DNA of 64,000 bases from Ecdyonurus torrentis (GCA_949318235.1 OX439129.1:35191027-35255026); one strand, 5' to 3'. Numbered from the stretch's first letter, positions 1-12,738 are shown. Notes: generated by a model not told the origin, from the sequence alone. Numbers and translations: made by a program.

Positions 1-100
1 GCTCGCGCGCTTGAGTGAACAAGCTTTGCTCTGTTATCTACGCAACTGGAACAAATTTTCTTACTACACTAGTAAACGTTTCTTGATTTACAATTGTTAA
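1..100 (+). other. G+C-richer open segment at window edge
   Basis: The first 60 bases are clearly richer in G+C than what follows. One plus-strand frame (from base 2) is open for 33 codons to a TAA at 98-100, beginning Leu-Ala-Arg-Leu-Ser-Glu-Gln-Ala. It has no start codon and runs off the left edge. It could be the end of an exon, or the end of a transposable element whose rest lies outside the window. The peptide is not one I recognise. Confidence 0.15.
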
Positions 101-721
101 GCATAGCCAAGATCTTTTAAACAATCATAATAATAATAATTAATAACTTTATTAAAACATTGTGAGATCTTGACAGTCAATTTGACAGTAATTTGAGTCC
201 AAATATTATTTAGATAATGTCAACTTATAATAAAAATATGATTTTAAATATTATCTAAAAAAAAAAAAAATATGTGTTAAGGGCTAATAAATTTAGAACT
301 TCATTTAGCATTTAAAAAAATATATATAAAATTATCTTTATTTACTACAGATTTTGTTTTACGATACACAAATAGTTAACCTAATTAAAGGTTGATGTAT
401 GATAATTGACATATAAATTCACTTATAATCAGTTAAGTTTTATCGTCACACAGTATAATATGAACCGTAAATTTTTACCCATACAATAATAAATATGGTT
501 TATACAAGTTTAATGTTTGGATGTGCGTATATATACTATTTAAAAACATAAGCCTCGTGATCATGAAATTGAGTTTAATTTAATGTTTTATGCTGGTAAT
601 TTGATGATGTCGTAAACTAAGCTTTACTTAAAATGACTTTAATTTAATGTGAGAATGCTGACAATATACAACATGAAGATATTGTCGACTCAAACACTTG
701 TTATACATATAATTGTATGAT

Positions 722-726
<5 letters not shown>
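101..726. other. AT-rich unique DNA, no gene seen
   Basis: No supported coding or RNA feature. It holds short A runs (about 258-271) and otherwise unremarkable AT-rich sequence. Confidence 0.6.

Positions 727-769
<43 letters not shown>
727..769. repeat. poly(T) tract, about 43 nt
   Basis: Uninterrupted T run. On the minus strand it could be the A tail of an old retroposed copy, but no recognisable body lies next to it. Confidence 0.95.
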
Positions 770-772
<3 letters not shown>

Positions 773-928
773 TTAAAAATCTGTAATAAATGTACTTTTA
801 TTTTAATCATGTATTTGTCATAAAAATTTCAGCTACAATCCTTTTAAAATTTTTTAGAGTTGCGTTTGATATAAAAGGAAAGTGGTACAAATTTATGTGT
901 TTTCATGATGCTCTGCGGGTGCTCAAAA

Positions 929-1072
<144 letters not shown>

Positions 1073-1239
1073 GTAACAGAGAGCAAGTACATCCTTTGTA
1101 GTGGACACTTTGTAACACAGAAGACCGAAAGAAAAAGATTTTACACAGAAGTAATTTTAAGAAAAAAGCAAGACATAATAAAAATAAAAGGAACGCATTG
1201 TAATGAGACAAAAAAAATCTTGAACACTATGATAAGGCT

Positions 1240-1343
<104 letters not shown>

Positions 1344-1608
1344 TTTTTGACTTTGAAAAGCTAAAATAGTAAAAAATATATATATATATAAAAAAGTTTA
1401 TTTATATGTTATGGTTAGTTGAAGAGATGAAATATAAATAAAAGATGAAAAAAAGATTAAAGGAACCCTAGCTTTGTTTCTGTTTTACAGACTGTAAAAA
1501 ATGTATGCTAAAAAAAAAAAAATCTCTAATTCTGCTAAATAATTTATATCATCAAAAGACAATGAAAAGAATTCTAAAATTTGGTAATAAGAGGTATAAA
1601 AAGAAAGT

Positions 1609-1612
<4 letters not shown>

Positions 1613-1692
<80 letters not shown>
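1613..1692. repeat. (GA)n microsatellite
   Basis: About 40 GA repeats, lying 540 bp from the (CT)n array at 931-1072 in the opposite purine orientation. Confidence 0.98.
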
Positions 1693-1695
<3 letters not shown>

Positions 1696-1736
1696 AGCCA
1701 ATCAGTCATGCGTATTTTAGTCTCAAAGAGAGGGAG

Positions 1737-2349
1737 AGGTATGTGACCTTTTGCATACTATAATCAAATATAGGCGAGCACAAAGCATCCATCATTACAC
1801 AATGTTTCCTACAATAGCACTGCTGTATACAAAACGCTGCTTCACGATCATATTACGTCACGATTTATTTGACGTCACTTTTTTTGGCTATATGTTATGT
1901 ATATACATAATGTGAGTAGATAACTATGTAATCCTAAGAGGATTCCCGTTTAAAAGTACTGATCAGCTGAAGTCATGTATTGCGGGTCAAAATTACATTG
2001 ATCAAATTGGCAACAAAATATAACTTCAATGATAAAATAATTTGAAAAACAACAGAAAATTGAATAACGATATTCTCTTTGTACAGAGCTAACGATATGT
2101 ACAGAGCTAGAAATATGACATGTTTGAATGTTATTACTTAAAATAATATTGAAAATAATTAATAATATAACATTTTTAAAATAAGCTTGTTTGTAAGCCC
2201 TGATTTTAGTGCTACAGGACACAAAAAAATGACAATCACTTAATGCTTTTTAAATGGGATTACGCATTTCTTTTAGGGGAAAGGTAAAAGTTTACGAACA
2301 AACCTTATATAGAAAACCCGTATCGATACAGTGTATCAAAGTTGTATTT
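1737..2349. other. Unique DNA with one TGACGTCA site
   Basis: No gene is supported. A perfect TGACGTCA palindrome (CRE-type site) is at 1870-1877, with a second half-match TTACGTCA at 1854-1861. The short minus-strand open frame at 1950-2222 has no recognisable motif. Confidence 0.5.
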
Positions 2350-2836
2350 CAATAGAAGACTTGCAAAAGTAGGTTTAGTGAGAAACTAAACAAACTCACA
2401 GGTGTCACAGCCCAACAATACTAACAAAGTGCTAGCAGACGATTTGGTGTTCCTGTCTCAATTTAACATGCTTTCTTATGGTGGAATGAAGCAGCTATAA
2501 CTTGAGTTAGAATTATTTTCAGAGCTGTAGCTTACTGAGCCTCAAAGCTTTTGTTTTCCTGGATTTAAAGTCAATTGGATGATAAAATAATTTTTTAATC
2601 AAATCACTTGAAATCCAGGAAAACAAAAGCTTGTAGGCTCAGTAAGCTACAGTAAAAATTTCAACTCTGAAAAATAATTCTAACTTGAGTTATAGCTGCT
2701 TCATTGCCCCATAAGAAAGCATGTTAAATGTAGACAGGAACACTAACAAAAGTCGTCTGCTAGCACTTTGTTAGTATTGTTGGGCTGTGAGTTTGTTTAT
2801 TTTATCACTAAACCTACTTTTGCAAGTCTTCTATTG
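2350..2836. mobile_element. Palindromic MITE, family P, copy 1
   Basis: Two arms of about 225 bp read as imperfect reverse complements around a short AT-rich centre near 2575-2600. The outer ends match as CAATAGAAGACTTGCAAAAG against the reverse complement of the right end. Internal matching blocks include the GCTAGCAGACGA-type motif, the GCAGCTATAACTTGAGTTAGAA block and the AAGCTTTTGTTTTCC block. There is no coding capacity, so it is a non-autonomous DNA element of the MITE or foldback type. A diverged relative lies at 33113-33548. The target duplication is not clear. Confidence 0.85.
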
Positions 2837-3622
2837 TTGCAAATAAAATTAAAAGGAGTATAATTATTTATTTTCAAAATCGGCAATATTTGGCGTCCGA
2901 GAATATATATTAATATTTATTTAGTAAGTTTACTTTCACTAATATATATACCATAACAAACGCCTATCTTAAAACATTTCAAATCTTATTTAGTATCGGT
3001 AGTTTTCTCACTTTAACTCCAATAAAATAAAACACAAATAAAAGGGGTTGTTATTTTTATTATCCTTTCTTGTTCTATTGTAACTTCCTAATTTCTACCA
3101 TTCTTTCATGAATTTTTTAAACTCAATCTATATAATTGTGGTCATATATTTGTTTGTTTTTTACCCTTACTATAAAATAAAACTAAAAATAGTATAAAAA
3201 TAATCCCCACACACACACTGTATATTTCTTTCAGTGTTATCTTTCGTCATAAGTTACATAAAAAAAATCTTTAAGAGTTTGAAAAGACCCCAGTTTCGTT
3301 GTTGGTTTAAAAGAATAAGTTTTTGGCAACTACTGCAAGTTCTCAAGAAAATTGGAGAGACTCTCTTAAAATTCAAACAAAAAAAATTTGTAGTAGAAGC
3401 AAACTATGCATAAAGTGCTGCTGGTTATTTGTTTATGTAGTGTTTCTATATATTTTCATGAGCGATCCTTAAAACTTATATATTTGTCAATAAAACAAAG
3501 CGATGATATAAAATATGCAAGAATTGTTATTTTCTGTAAATTTAAAGTCTCATGTCGTGTCAAGCAATAAGGTTACTAACAATATTTATTACAAAATTAA
3601 ATATAACTCAATGTTATTTCTC
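2837..3622. other. AT-rich unique DNA, no gene seen
   Basis: Nothing supported between the two hairpin elements. Confidence 0.6.
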
Positions 3623-4021
3623 TTAAAGCCATTGTCAACTTACTTTTTTTATCGTTTAGAATAGTAGATTGATAATTACCATACATTATTATCCATGAAT
3701 TAGACATTACCACGTTGATTTTGTATTTATTTTCATTTTGACGGTTATTTCACGTGTCTGACGTCACAATGTACCGATGGGGCCGTGATGGCGTGCAAAG
3801 AACTTGAGAGAGGGGCTTAAATTTATCACGTGACCAGAGCGGTGACTGTGATTGGCGGCGGTACATTGTGACGTCAGATGCGTGAAATAACCGTCAAAAT
3901 GAAAATTAATGAAAATATATATAAAATCAACGTGGTGGTGTCTAATTCATGGATAATAAGGTATGGTAATCATGAATCTACTATTCTAAATCATAAAAAA
4001 GTAAGTTGACAAGCGCTTTAA
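3623..4021. mobile_element. TTAA-flanked palindromic MITE (E1)
   Basis: Bounded on both sides by TTAA. The ends read AGCCATTGTCAACTTAC (left) and AGCGCTTGTCAACTTAC (right, reverse complement). The arms pair over about 150 bp, including the blocks for ATTATCCATGAATTAGACA and TTTTGACGGTTATTTCACG. Each arm carries a perfect TGACGTCA (3759-3766 and 3869-3876). The centre of about 90 bp is G+C-richer and contains ATTGGCGG and CACGTGACC. The element is non-coding. A TTAA duplication suggests a TTAA-specific transposase such as the piggyBac group, but the terminal AG is not the usual piggyBac CCY start, so the superfamily is open. Confidence 0.85.
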
Positions 4022-4491
4022 CAAATAGCCTGTACAAAATTTCCAAGGTTCTTGTACTGAATCGTTGCAAATATCGGGCTATGTATAAGAATATGACGTT
4101 TCATTTGTGTGATTTCGTAGCACCTTACGTTTTTAGTGGTATATGGCAAAGTGTGTGCGTAGTATAACAACATTCCATGGAATTTAAAATATATAGTGAT
4201 AAATATATTATTGAAAGAAAATGCATGTAGTTATTTTATTCCTTCAAATCTATATTTGAAATATAAATTCAAATGATTCTAATTCACTCACATTCAGTTT
4301 TTGTTAAATGTAAGAAGCAAATATTTTAAAATCTACTGAGAAAATGTTATTAAAATCAAATTTTAACTGTAGAATAAAGTTTTAATACTTATTCATTTAA
4401 TTGAAAACAAATTTCATTTTAAAGTTAAATTATAAACACCTTTGTCTTATGGTAAGATCTAAAAGGAAAAGCATAAGAGAGCATGGGAGAA

Positions 4492-4534
<43 letters not shown>

Positions 4535-5395
4535 AACTCCTCGTCTAAAATGATAACAAAAGGAAATTTTGGAACAATTATTCGTCACAGTTATGAGTTA
4601 ATTTTGAAACTTTCATAATCAAGATCTAAAAAGAAAGGAAAAGTTATTGTTTTTAAATTAATATATTTAAATTTTATACTGTTTATAATATATAATAATA
4701 AATGCAAAGTATAAAACTTTTGTTGATAAAAAGTTTTTATAATATTCTTCATCATAATACAAGTAAATAAATAATAATAATAAAAATAGTAAAATGAATA
4801 ATATTAAATAGACGATACAAGAATATAATAAAATATGCCACATTTTTTTTTTTTTTCAGTTAACGAAAGATAAATTTTACCAATAATTTTATTATTCAGT
4901 AAAACATTGTTATAATACACGTATATAAAGTTAATATTGTGAAAGGGAAATGAGATTGTTTAAAATAAACCAAAGTTACATCAAAACTACCCTAAAGACC
5001 CTCCTTATATACGAGATACGTGTTTCTGGTATGTTGGCACGTTGATGTTTTATTAAGTATTAGAAGTCATCACAATAAGGAAACAAGGGTTGTAGGGTGA
5101 GAGAGTCAGTATATGACACACATATTGATGATACCAAAAAGAAAACCTCTAAATAATAAATTGTAAATTGACGTACACAGGACATCGTTCAATCTTATAC
5201 CATTTCAATTAAAATAGATCATTTTATATTGATACGATCCAGTGACCTAAATTTGGTAGAGAGAAAAGATGATAAATTACGAACCATTTTTATTCAAAGA
5301 TGAAAAAAAAAAAAAAAATTATTTGAGGGGTTAGGCTGAGGCATTACGTTTATCCGACACTGAAGTTCATTTGAATCAACTGGGATCTATATAGA

Positions 5396-5400
<5 letters not shown>
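4022..5400. other. AT-rich unique DNA with a (GA)n tract
   Basis: No gene seen. A (GA)n microsatellite sits at 4495-4531, a T14 run near 4844-4857 and an A15 run near 5304-5318. A weak inverted repeat near 4989-5099 was not accepted as an element. Confidence 0.55.
4495..4531. repeat. (GA)n microsatellite
   Basis: About 18 GA repeats. Confidence 0.95.

Positions 5401-5479
<79 letters not shown>
5401..5479. repeat. (TA)n microsatellite
   Basis: About 39 TA repeats, uninterrupted. Confidence 0.98.
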
Positions 5480-5484
<5 letters not shown>

Positions 5485-6112
5485 ATACAGCTATTTTAAC
5501 ACACTTATTTTAATTTATAATTTGCATCATAACTCATTAATATTTAATATATTATATTCAACAACTAAATCAGAAATATACCAAAACAAAATTTTGGTTG
5601 TATATTGTATGGTTGATAAACTAATTTAATTCAAATTATATTATAAATTATAATTAATGATTTAACATGAAAAATCATTTCCCTGAAAATTTAGTATCAC
5701 ATTAATTCCAGTTCAATAAAAACTGGTATTCAATATGGAATATATGGTAATTTAGAGTTTTATAGACAAATATATTTTCTATAAAATTATTTGAATAATA
5801 ATAATAATATAATTAATTACAAGTCTGCCTAATTTCCATAGAGTTTTTTTTTAATTATCTCATAAATTTGGTGTATTTAAATATAGTTTTAGTTCATTGC
5901 TGAATTAATGTAAAAAATAAAGTTAAATTTGAAGGAATACAGAATGAATAAACTAGAAAACAAAAACTTTTCAAAAGGTTAAAATTTTTTTTTTTTTTTT
6001 ATAGAGAACTTTATTTAAAATGAAGCGAAGAACATAATATAGTGCTATGTAATTTGTTTGAAAGCTATATAAATAAAAATATATAATATAAAGCAACAAA
6101 GCAAGAAATATA
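5480..6112. other. AT-rich unique DNA, no gene seen
   Basis: Nothing supported apart from short A/T runs (T17 near 5984-6000). Confidence 0.6.
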
Positions 6113-6128
6113 TGACGTCATATAAAGG
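6113..6128 (+). promoter_or_regulatory. CRE palindrome abutting a TATA-like box
   Basis: TGACGTCA at 6113-6120 is followed directly by TATAAAGG at 6121-6128. This spacing would suit a CREB/ATF-driven core promoter with a start near 6150. No recognisable gene follows: the first ATG (6135) gives a 14-codon Arg-rich frame over an AGA repeat, and a lysine-rich frame at 6313-6537 has no family resemblance. This may be chance or a transposon relic. Confidence 0.2.
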
Positions 6129-7889
6129 TGTACCCATGGGAAGTAGTAGAAGAAGAAGAAGGAAGAGCTATTTTTACTAGACGTGGTGTCGAATATGGTG
6201 CTAACTAGAATATGCTGAAGTCAATAGAAAAAGACATAAAACTATAGCTATTTTCTTTCTTTTATAAAGTCAAGATGCATGTCTAGTCTACACTTTACTA
6301 TCGTATTGCTATATGTATAAAATAAAGAAGAAGAAGAAGAAAAAAATGGGGAAAAAGAGATCACATCATCATATGAAAAAGACAGAAGATTGGATCAACC
6401 TTCTCCATGCTACAAAAAAAATAAATAAAATAGCTTTTTTTCTCTTTGAAAGAAAAAGAGAGAAGAAGAAAAAACATTATATAAAAGATGATGTTAGTTT
6501 AGCTGACAAAGCTATGTTGTATTGCATATCAATGTAGGTTAATAAAAATATTTCTCCTAACTAGTATTATCTTTTCTATAATATACTTCTTATTTTCTTT
6601 CATTGCATGGCATTTAATGTTTTTATGTATTATAAAAATTAAATCTTTTTTTAAAAACATATTAAAGTATTAAAAAATAATATTTTTCTTACATTTAAAA
6701 ATTTTATTTCAAATTCAGCTGCAGTATAAAACATAAAATGAATTATATATTTTTATTATTTAGAAAACTGTTCATACAGTACCAAAGAAAAAAAACATAT
6801 TTATTGATATAGTTATGAAAATAAATTTAGTATTTCAATTTTATTGATATCATAATAAACTACATAAAAAATTTCATGTTTTTATATATGTTTACGAGAC
6901 AAATTATTTTCTCTTAAAGTTTTCAAACCAACAAAACTATATTTTATATAAATAAGAACTATCTATTAAATGTAATTATGTTCTCATTTGTTTCTACTTT
7001 TTTTTATTTATTTTTTTTTTTTAATAATTTTTGTCAAATTAAGAATCACTTGACTGACAGCCCGTCTAAGACCAATCTAAAATGCATTCTATCAATGAAA
7101 AAAAAAATCCAAAAATTAAAATTTCCGCCTCTTTTCTTCTTAAAAAGTCAAAATGAAAATTCAAATTACATTCTTAATTCTCTTATAATTGAAATGTCAC
7201 CAGAAACACGCGAACATAAAAAAAGAGAATAATTTGATTTTGCCAAGAATTCTTATATTTATATAATATATAAAAAAATACGAGTTTCCAAACTATTATG
7301 TGTTTTCTCAAGTTAGACTTTTCTTTCCTCCTTTACTTTAATTGCTTTTTTATTCAGTAAGTTTGAAAATAAATTGTGAATTTCAAGTAAACGAACTAAT
7401 TACAAAAGAACAGACCTAGAATTTTTATAAAGAGAAAGAAGAAAAAGAAAAAAAGTGTTTATTATTATAGTGTTGATATAAGAAGTAATTTTTTTTTAAT
7501 TGTATAAAATGTCTTATAAATTATAAAGATAATAACGTTTATTTTTTTTTTTTGCACCTCCAAATGCAATAGATCTTGATTTAAAAAATTTATTACTCTA
7601 GACTTTTACTAGGAATCATTTAGTACGGTAGAAAAGTTGATCTGACGTTAATTGAACATAGGATTGATGTTTCCTTTGATGTAAACTGAGAGTAGTAATT
7701 GGAAACAACGAGAGAAAATATAAAGAAAGAAGAGAACAAAAAAGTACGTGTAATTACAAGCACTCTTCACAATCTGTGGGGAACACTTGTTATATTTAAT
7801 TAAATTTTTAAACTATTTTTAGAAATAAAATTAATTAATACATTTTTAAAAGTAGCTTATATATTATTAAATATATTTCCTTTTAACAA

Positions 7890-7892
<3 letters not shown>
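6129..7892. other. AT-rich DNA, no gene supported
   Basis: It holds an AGA-rich stretch (6149-6166), scattered A/T runs and two low-complexity open frames (6313-6537 and 6978-7232). These are rich in Lys, Asn, Phe and Ile, as AT-rich noise would be, and show no motif. Confidence 0.55.

Positions 7893-7921
<29 letters not shown>
7893..7921. repeat. (TA)n microsatellite
   Basis: About 14 TA repeats. Confidence 0.9.
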
Positions 7922-7925
<4 letters not shown>

Positions 7926-8200
7926 GTAATATATCTCTTTGAAACTAAGAGAATACTTCTTATGTAATTTGGTAAATTATTAAAAATTATTTCTATAAAG
8001 AAGAAAATTATTTTTGTATGAAATAAGAAAAGTTTATTAAAAAAAGTTAATAATAATCTTGTTAATGATTTTGGTTATTATTATATATATTTTTTTATTG
8101 TTATTTTTAGTATCTAATGATATCAAAATAAAAGTTTTTTTTTTTTTTTTTAACTTGAACACGTTATATATAATTCGAATTTTGTTATTGTTTTTTTAGG

Positions 8201-8377
8201 AGTGTGTGCATGTGTGTTTAAGTACTATAAGTACTATGTGTGTAAGTGTGTTGAAGTGTATGTGTGGGTGGGTGGGTGTAAATATGTGGGTAATTGTAAG
8301 TATGTGTGTGCAAGTGTGTGAAAGAGACGGACGGACGGACGGACAAACGGACAGACAGACGGACGGACAGACAGAGA
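8201..8377. repeat. GT-rich region running into a (GGAC)n microsatellite
   Basis: A degenerate GTGTG/GGGTG stretch (8201-8320) grades into tetranucleotide repeats of GGAC with GACA variants (about 8328-8375). The open frames on both strands here are products of the repeat. Confidence 0.85.
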
Positions 8378-8399
8378 TACTAACTAACTGAGAGCCGAC

Positions 8400-9145
8400 T
8401 TTATATAATATGATAGAGATACCAGAGAGATGAAGAGTACGGGAGAAGCAATAAGGTAAGTATAAGATGAATTCCACAATGCAATGTTGTACGTATAGAT
8501 TACTGGATCACATACCAACACATGGGGTTAATACAAAGATATTTTACCACCCAACCCTTGAAACACAAATAACTGATCCATATATTACATGCATAACTAC
8601 ATAGTTGTGAAATTTTGTATAGCATATTTGTTATATATACATACATACATACATATATCTAGACATATAATATAGAGAGCTGAATATTAATCATTGAACC
8701 AAACATGTAATATAAGCATTATGTCAAAAATAATAAACAACCTTAATATATTATTTGTATAAGGGTACAAAATATAATATTCAATATTCAGATTTTCAAT
8801 AACGTTATTATTAAATTCTATTTTTACTTTTAGTGGAGCTTCTTTATAAAATATACATAATATACCAAAAAACACAAAAAAAAAAAAGTAGAGAGAAAAT
8901 TTTGTTTATTACATTGTTATGTAAAAATTACATATTACGGAATGAATATTTAATGAAATTCTGTGCTTTATTCATAACTTAATTTAGAAGAGAAAGAAAG
9001 AACGAATATTTGTCTATTTTTACCCTTGACGTAGTTATGTGTGTGGATATTGCGTAAAAGTACGAAATGTATATATTTTTTATATCATGTGTATAAATAT
9101 AAATATATATGAAGGGGTGGAGGTGTGTATGTACGTACTATACTA
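8400..9145. other. AT-rich unique DNA, no gene seen
   Basis: A short (ATAC)n run lies at 8635-8656; otherwise nothing is supported. Confidence 0.55.
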
Positions 9146-9146
9146 T

Positions 9147-9151
9147 GTATA

Positions 9152-9229
<78 letters not shown>
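9147..9229. repeat. (TA)n microsatellite
   Basis: About 40 TA units with one TGTA interruption at the left. Confidence 0.97.
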
Positions 9230-9232
<3 letters not shown>

Positions 9233-9395
9233 GGGATGAAACTATAAAGCATGGCAATGTAACGTCGCGAAGTGTTGCAAGATAGAACAAGTACGTGACT
9301 TTCACTTGCTGAGCAAATTTTCAGCTTTGAGCAACTATAGACACCCGCAAAGATCAAACTTACAAGTAAGTATAATAAAAAGCCAGATAAAATAT
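9230..9395. other. G+C-richer island, both strands partly open
   Basis: The plus strand is open for about 50 codons from 9239 and includes Cys-Lys-Ile-Glu-Gln-Val-Arg-Asp, with a donor-like AAGTAAGT near 9364-9371. The minus strand is also open through this segment. Neither product is recognised. With both strands open no call can be made. Confidence 0.12.
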
Positions 9396-9900
9396 TAGGA
9401 GCTTTCTTTTTCATACAATCTAAATAAGAAAAATGAAAAATGTTTCTAACAATAGTTTTAATATAATATATTGAAAACATAAAAACTAATAAATAAATGT
9501 ACCATGGTACTCAATTGACAAGTGTAACAAGATAAATTTTAACTTTATTCAAATTTTTAATATTCTAATTGTATGTTACTATAAGTTTATGTGATGTATT
9601 TTTGTTTAGTATTTTATAAATAGACTTATAGAAATTAATAAATTAATTTGAATGGCATATGATAGAACTACTATGCGTCTTGTAAATTTGTTACAAATAG
9701 CTTTGTTTTAGAAAACTTAGTTTAAACAATTTTGATATTATGCACTTTTTTTTTTTTTTTTTTTTTGTATATATATATTTTTTTCCTTGAAATAATAAAA
9801 ATTTTCACCTTTATCATAGATATCAAAGTTAGTCACTCATATATAATTTAAATTAATTTTACATTGAAGTTTGATCCTTGAAGCTCTCTAAATTGTAGAT

Positions 9901-10029
9901 ATGTTTTGTAAGAAAGTTGAGAAAACGTTGAGGGCAATCTTGGAAGTAAGTGAACATGATCGAGCTACTTTCAAATTTTATTACTTTGTATTTTATCTAC
10001 CGCATGATTTTGCCACGAGTTATTTCTAG
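9901..10029 (+). other. Small unrecognised open frame or candidate exon
   Basis: An ATG at 9901 opens 42 codons beginning Met-Phe-Cys-Lys-Lys-Val-Glu-Lys-Thr-Leu and ends at TAG 10027-10029. A TTGTAG acceptor-like end lies just before it (9893-9898), and a consensus GTAAGT donor follows GAA at 9946-9951. So it could also be a 47-nt exon ending Ala-Ile-Leu-Glu. No known family is recognised, and chance is a serious alternative in DNA this long. Confidence 0.15.
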
Positions 10030-10502
10030 ATATTCATTTAAAATTCATTAACTTACTATATACACCACTTTTTAATAATAAATAAATCACAAATCCTAAA
10101 ACCCCTCTAGAGCAAATAATTTTAAATTTAGAACATACGAAATAATATTATTGAAAAATATTAAATTTTCTTTCACAATATCACTTTTTTTTACATCGAT
10201 ATTTCTTTCTTTCATTTATTTTTTTTCATATTACTTTTGTAAAAAATGACAAAAAAAATATATAAAAAAAATATCTTTTTTATTCTTTTTTATTTATATA
10301 ATAAATGTAATAAATAAAGTTTCTATTATTAAAAAGTGAATTTCTTTTATTAAAATCCAATTTTTCAAGTACACATATTTTTTAAAATTAATTTCAAATT
10401 GTGAAATATTGTTCACTACAAAAAAAAAAACTTTGATATATAGGTACATTTTTAACGAGCTTTTTCATTTATTCTTCTATACGATAAAAATCATTCGTAT
10501 AG

Positions 10503-10507
<5 letters not shown>
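10030..10507. other. AT-rich unique DNA, no gene seen
   Basis: Homopolymer-rich, with nothing supported. Confidence 0.6.

Positions 10508-10548
<41 letters not shown>
10508..10548. repeat. (TA)n microsatellite
   Basis: About 20 TA repeats. Confidence 0.95.
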
Positions 10549-10551
<3 letters not shown>

Positions 10552-10917
10552 AAATATTTGTTTTTCAAATTAATATTTTGTTATCTAAGCAATAAAATAA
10601 ACCAAATTGTAAATTCAAATAAACAATAACCAAATCAGCAATATATTTTCCAATTAAAATTATAATAAACATTTTGTTAACAAATTTACGTGATATTTGA
10701 TAACGTTACTAAATTTAATACTAAAGTAATGATTAAGTCCAATATTATTGTTTTTGTCAGCTGAATTTTTGTTTTAGTGTTATGATTATTTTTTAATTAA
10801 CTACTGTACTTTATCTAATGTTGAATAATAAATTATTTTATTGATAATCATATAGGGTGAACTGTTGAATATGCTCTCAATATTGGTGAATATGTACACT
10901 GGCCTTTTTTGATAACG

Positions 10918-11260
10918 TTAAAGGAATAGACCAGAAGAAAACATAAGCATTTATATTGCAAAACATTTGGTGGGACTTACATAAATAACTTTAGTTTGTC
11001 TCAAAACCCAACTATAGCTCCGTAGCAGTGATCAGAAAATTTCAATTTATGCAAACCGCACAAATTTTTTTACTAATTTTTGCATGTTTCCGACGTCAGA
11101 AACATAAATAGTCACGCAAATTGCATACTTAACAGTATTTTCACGCTCTCTCGTGGGGCTACATTAACTTTCTGGTAAAAATTGTCATCAGTTTTGAAAA
11201 TCCCATTTCGTGTTTATTCATTAAAAAGCACATGTTGTTTTATGTGGTCTATGGCTTTAA
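10918..11260. mobile_element. TTAA-flanked MITE, family E2/E5, copy 1
   Basis: Bounded by TTAA at 10918-10921 and 11257-11260. The left end reads AGGAATAGACCAGAA and the right end (reverse complement) AGCCATAGACCACAT. The body is not palindromic. It contains CCGTAGCAGTGATCAGAAAA, a CGACGTCA site at 11091-11098 and CACGCTCTCTCGTGGGGCTA. A second copy of the same length and order lies at 54182-54526, matching at roughly four of five positions by eye. The element is non-coding. Confidence 0.92.
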
Positions 11261-11345
11261 CACCAGAGGAAATACTACTTGGAGAAGATAAGAGGTTGAA
11301 ACCCGGGTGTTGAGGTACGTGCTAACACCTGCAAAACACCTGTAT
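11261..11345 (-). other. G+C-rich flank with tRNA B-box-like motif
   Basis: On the minus strand this segment reads GGTGTTAGCACGTACCTCAA followed by CACCCGGGTTTCAACCTC. The latter resembles the T arm and B box of a tRNA, so it may be part of a second tRNA-derived SINE against which the TTAA MITE inserted. No A box can be fixed. Both strands are also partly open, but I recognise no protein. Confidence 0.15.
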
Positions 11346-12706
11346 AATTTTTGCTTCTTTTTGTAAATCAATTTTTTAAAGAGACATTGAGCTTAACTCA
11401 ACTTAACTTTGAGCTCCTTTTTTTTTTTATTAATTTTTTTTTTAAAGCGGCATCTACTTTGATGTTAACTTTATGAGGAAGCCCAGTGTACATACAGTAA
11501 ATATATATTATCTTTATGTATTTTATGTATATATAGTCAGTGATACAGATTTTAAAAACCTTATGTTCTATTTTGTATAATGTTTAATGTTTTAGATATG
11601 GACTTAGTTGAATTAGTGTCATAATATAATTCATGTTAATAATATTTTGTGTCGCACATGTTGCCTACATTTCAGGATGTATTTAAAAGTCCAAAAGTAA
11701 TCTAATGTTTAAGTCTGATAGTGTTTTAACATAATGTTTAGATATTAAACACCAAAATATATATTTGGTCATTGGTTAAAAGAGATATAGGAAAGAATAA
11801 TAAAAACTTATTTAAACTGAACATAATAATGTGGAAAAAAATACAAGAAAATCATTATTTTAATCTCATTAACTCATGAAAAGTGTCGATTGTACATTAT
11901 CTTGTTTGAAATGACATATTACTCTGATTTTGTAAGTTAACCACTTTTGAAAGTTAACATTTCAAACTTTATTACGATACTTTATTCAAAAGATTGATTT
12001 TTTTTTTTAATTTAAAGTTAACATTTGGTTGTAATTTTTAGAATGCTAAAATTGTTACTAAATAACTATAAAGTATACTATAGCTGCGTGATTTTTGTCT
12101 AACCATGATGTCAGCATCATGCTGAGACGATATTCATTATAGAACTTGTTGTGCTGGTTGCATAAGGCATATTTTTCTATGCTCTTATACGAATGTGGTT
12201 TTGGTCCTAATTTGTATAATTTTTGCAAGTCTCCTCATTATTGGTAACCATAAAGGGTGTATTTTAAGTTTTTATATATTTATATTTATTTTCAATGTTT
12301 ATCACAATGTAAAAGATTAGACATTTACGTCTTTTTAACTTTTAATCACGTAATTGCAGTAACTTACTTACTTTATATATTATTGTTAATTAAGCATTTT
12401 ATTCTAACTTAAAGTATAAATTGTGTCGCAGAAGTTCAATAGAATATATTTTAAAATAGAATTTGATAAATGCGATTAACTTAAAATTTCTTTGAAGTTT
12501 ACAAAATATTGAACGTTACAAACAAATCTTTGGTGATAAAATTTTAAATTAACAACAATTAATTTCAATCAATCAACAACTTTAAATAGTATTAGCTACT
12601 TGACAAAAATTATACAAAGAAATAATCATATTTAATTTTACATTAAAATCTTAAGAAATAAAAAAACTTTTACTTCATATTAATTAGACTTTGAATAATT
12701 AAAATG

Positions 12707-12710
<4 letters not shown>
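11346..12710. other. AT-rich unique DNA, no gene seen
   Basis: Nothing supported. A slightly G+C-richer stretch near 12080-12250 has no clear repeat or coding structure. Confidence 0.55.

Positions 12711-12734
<24 letters not shown>
12711..12734. repeat. (TA)n microsatellite
   Basis: About 12 TA repeats. Confidence 0.9.

Positions 12735-12738
<4 letters not shown>

Noticed and set aside
4989..5099. Weak inverted repeat TACCCTAAAGACCC / CACCCTACAACCC
   Set aside because: Too many gaps and mismatches to separate from chance.
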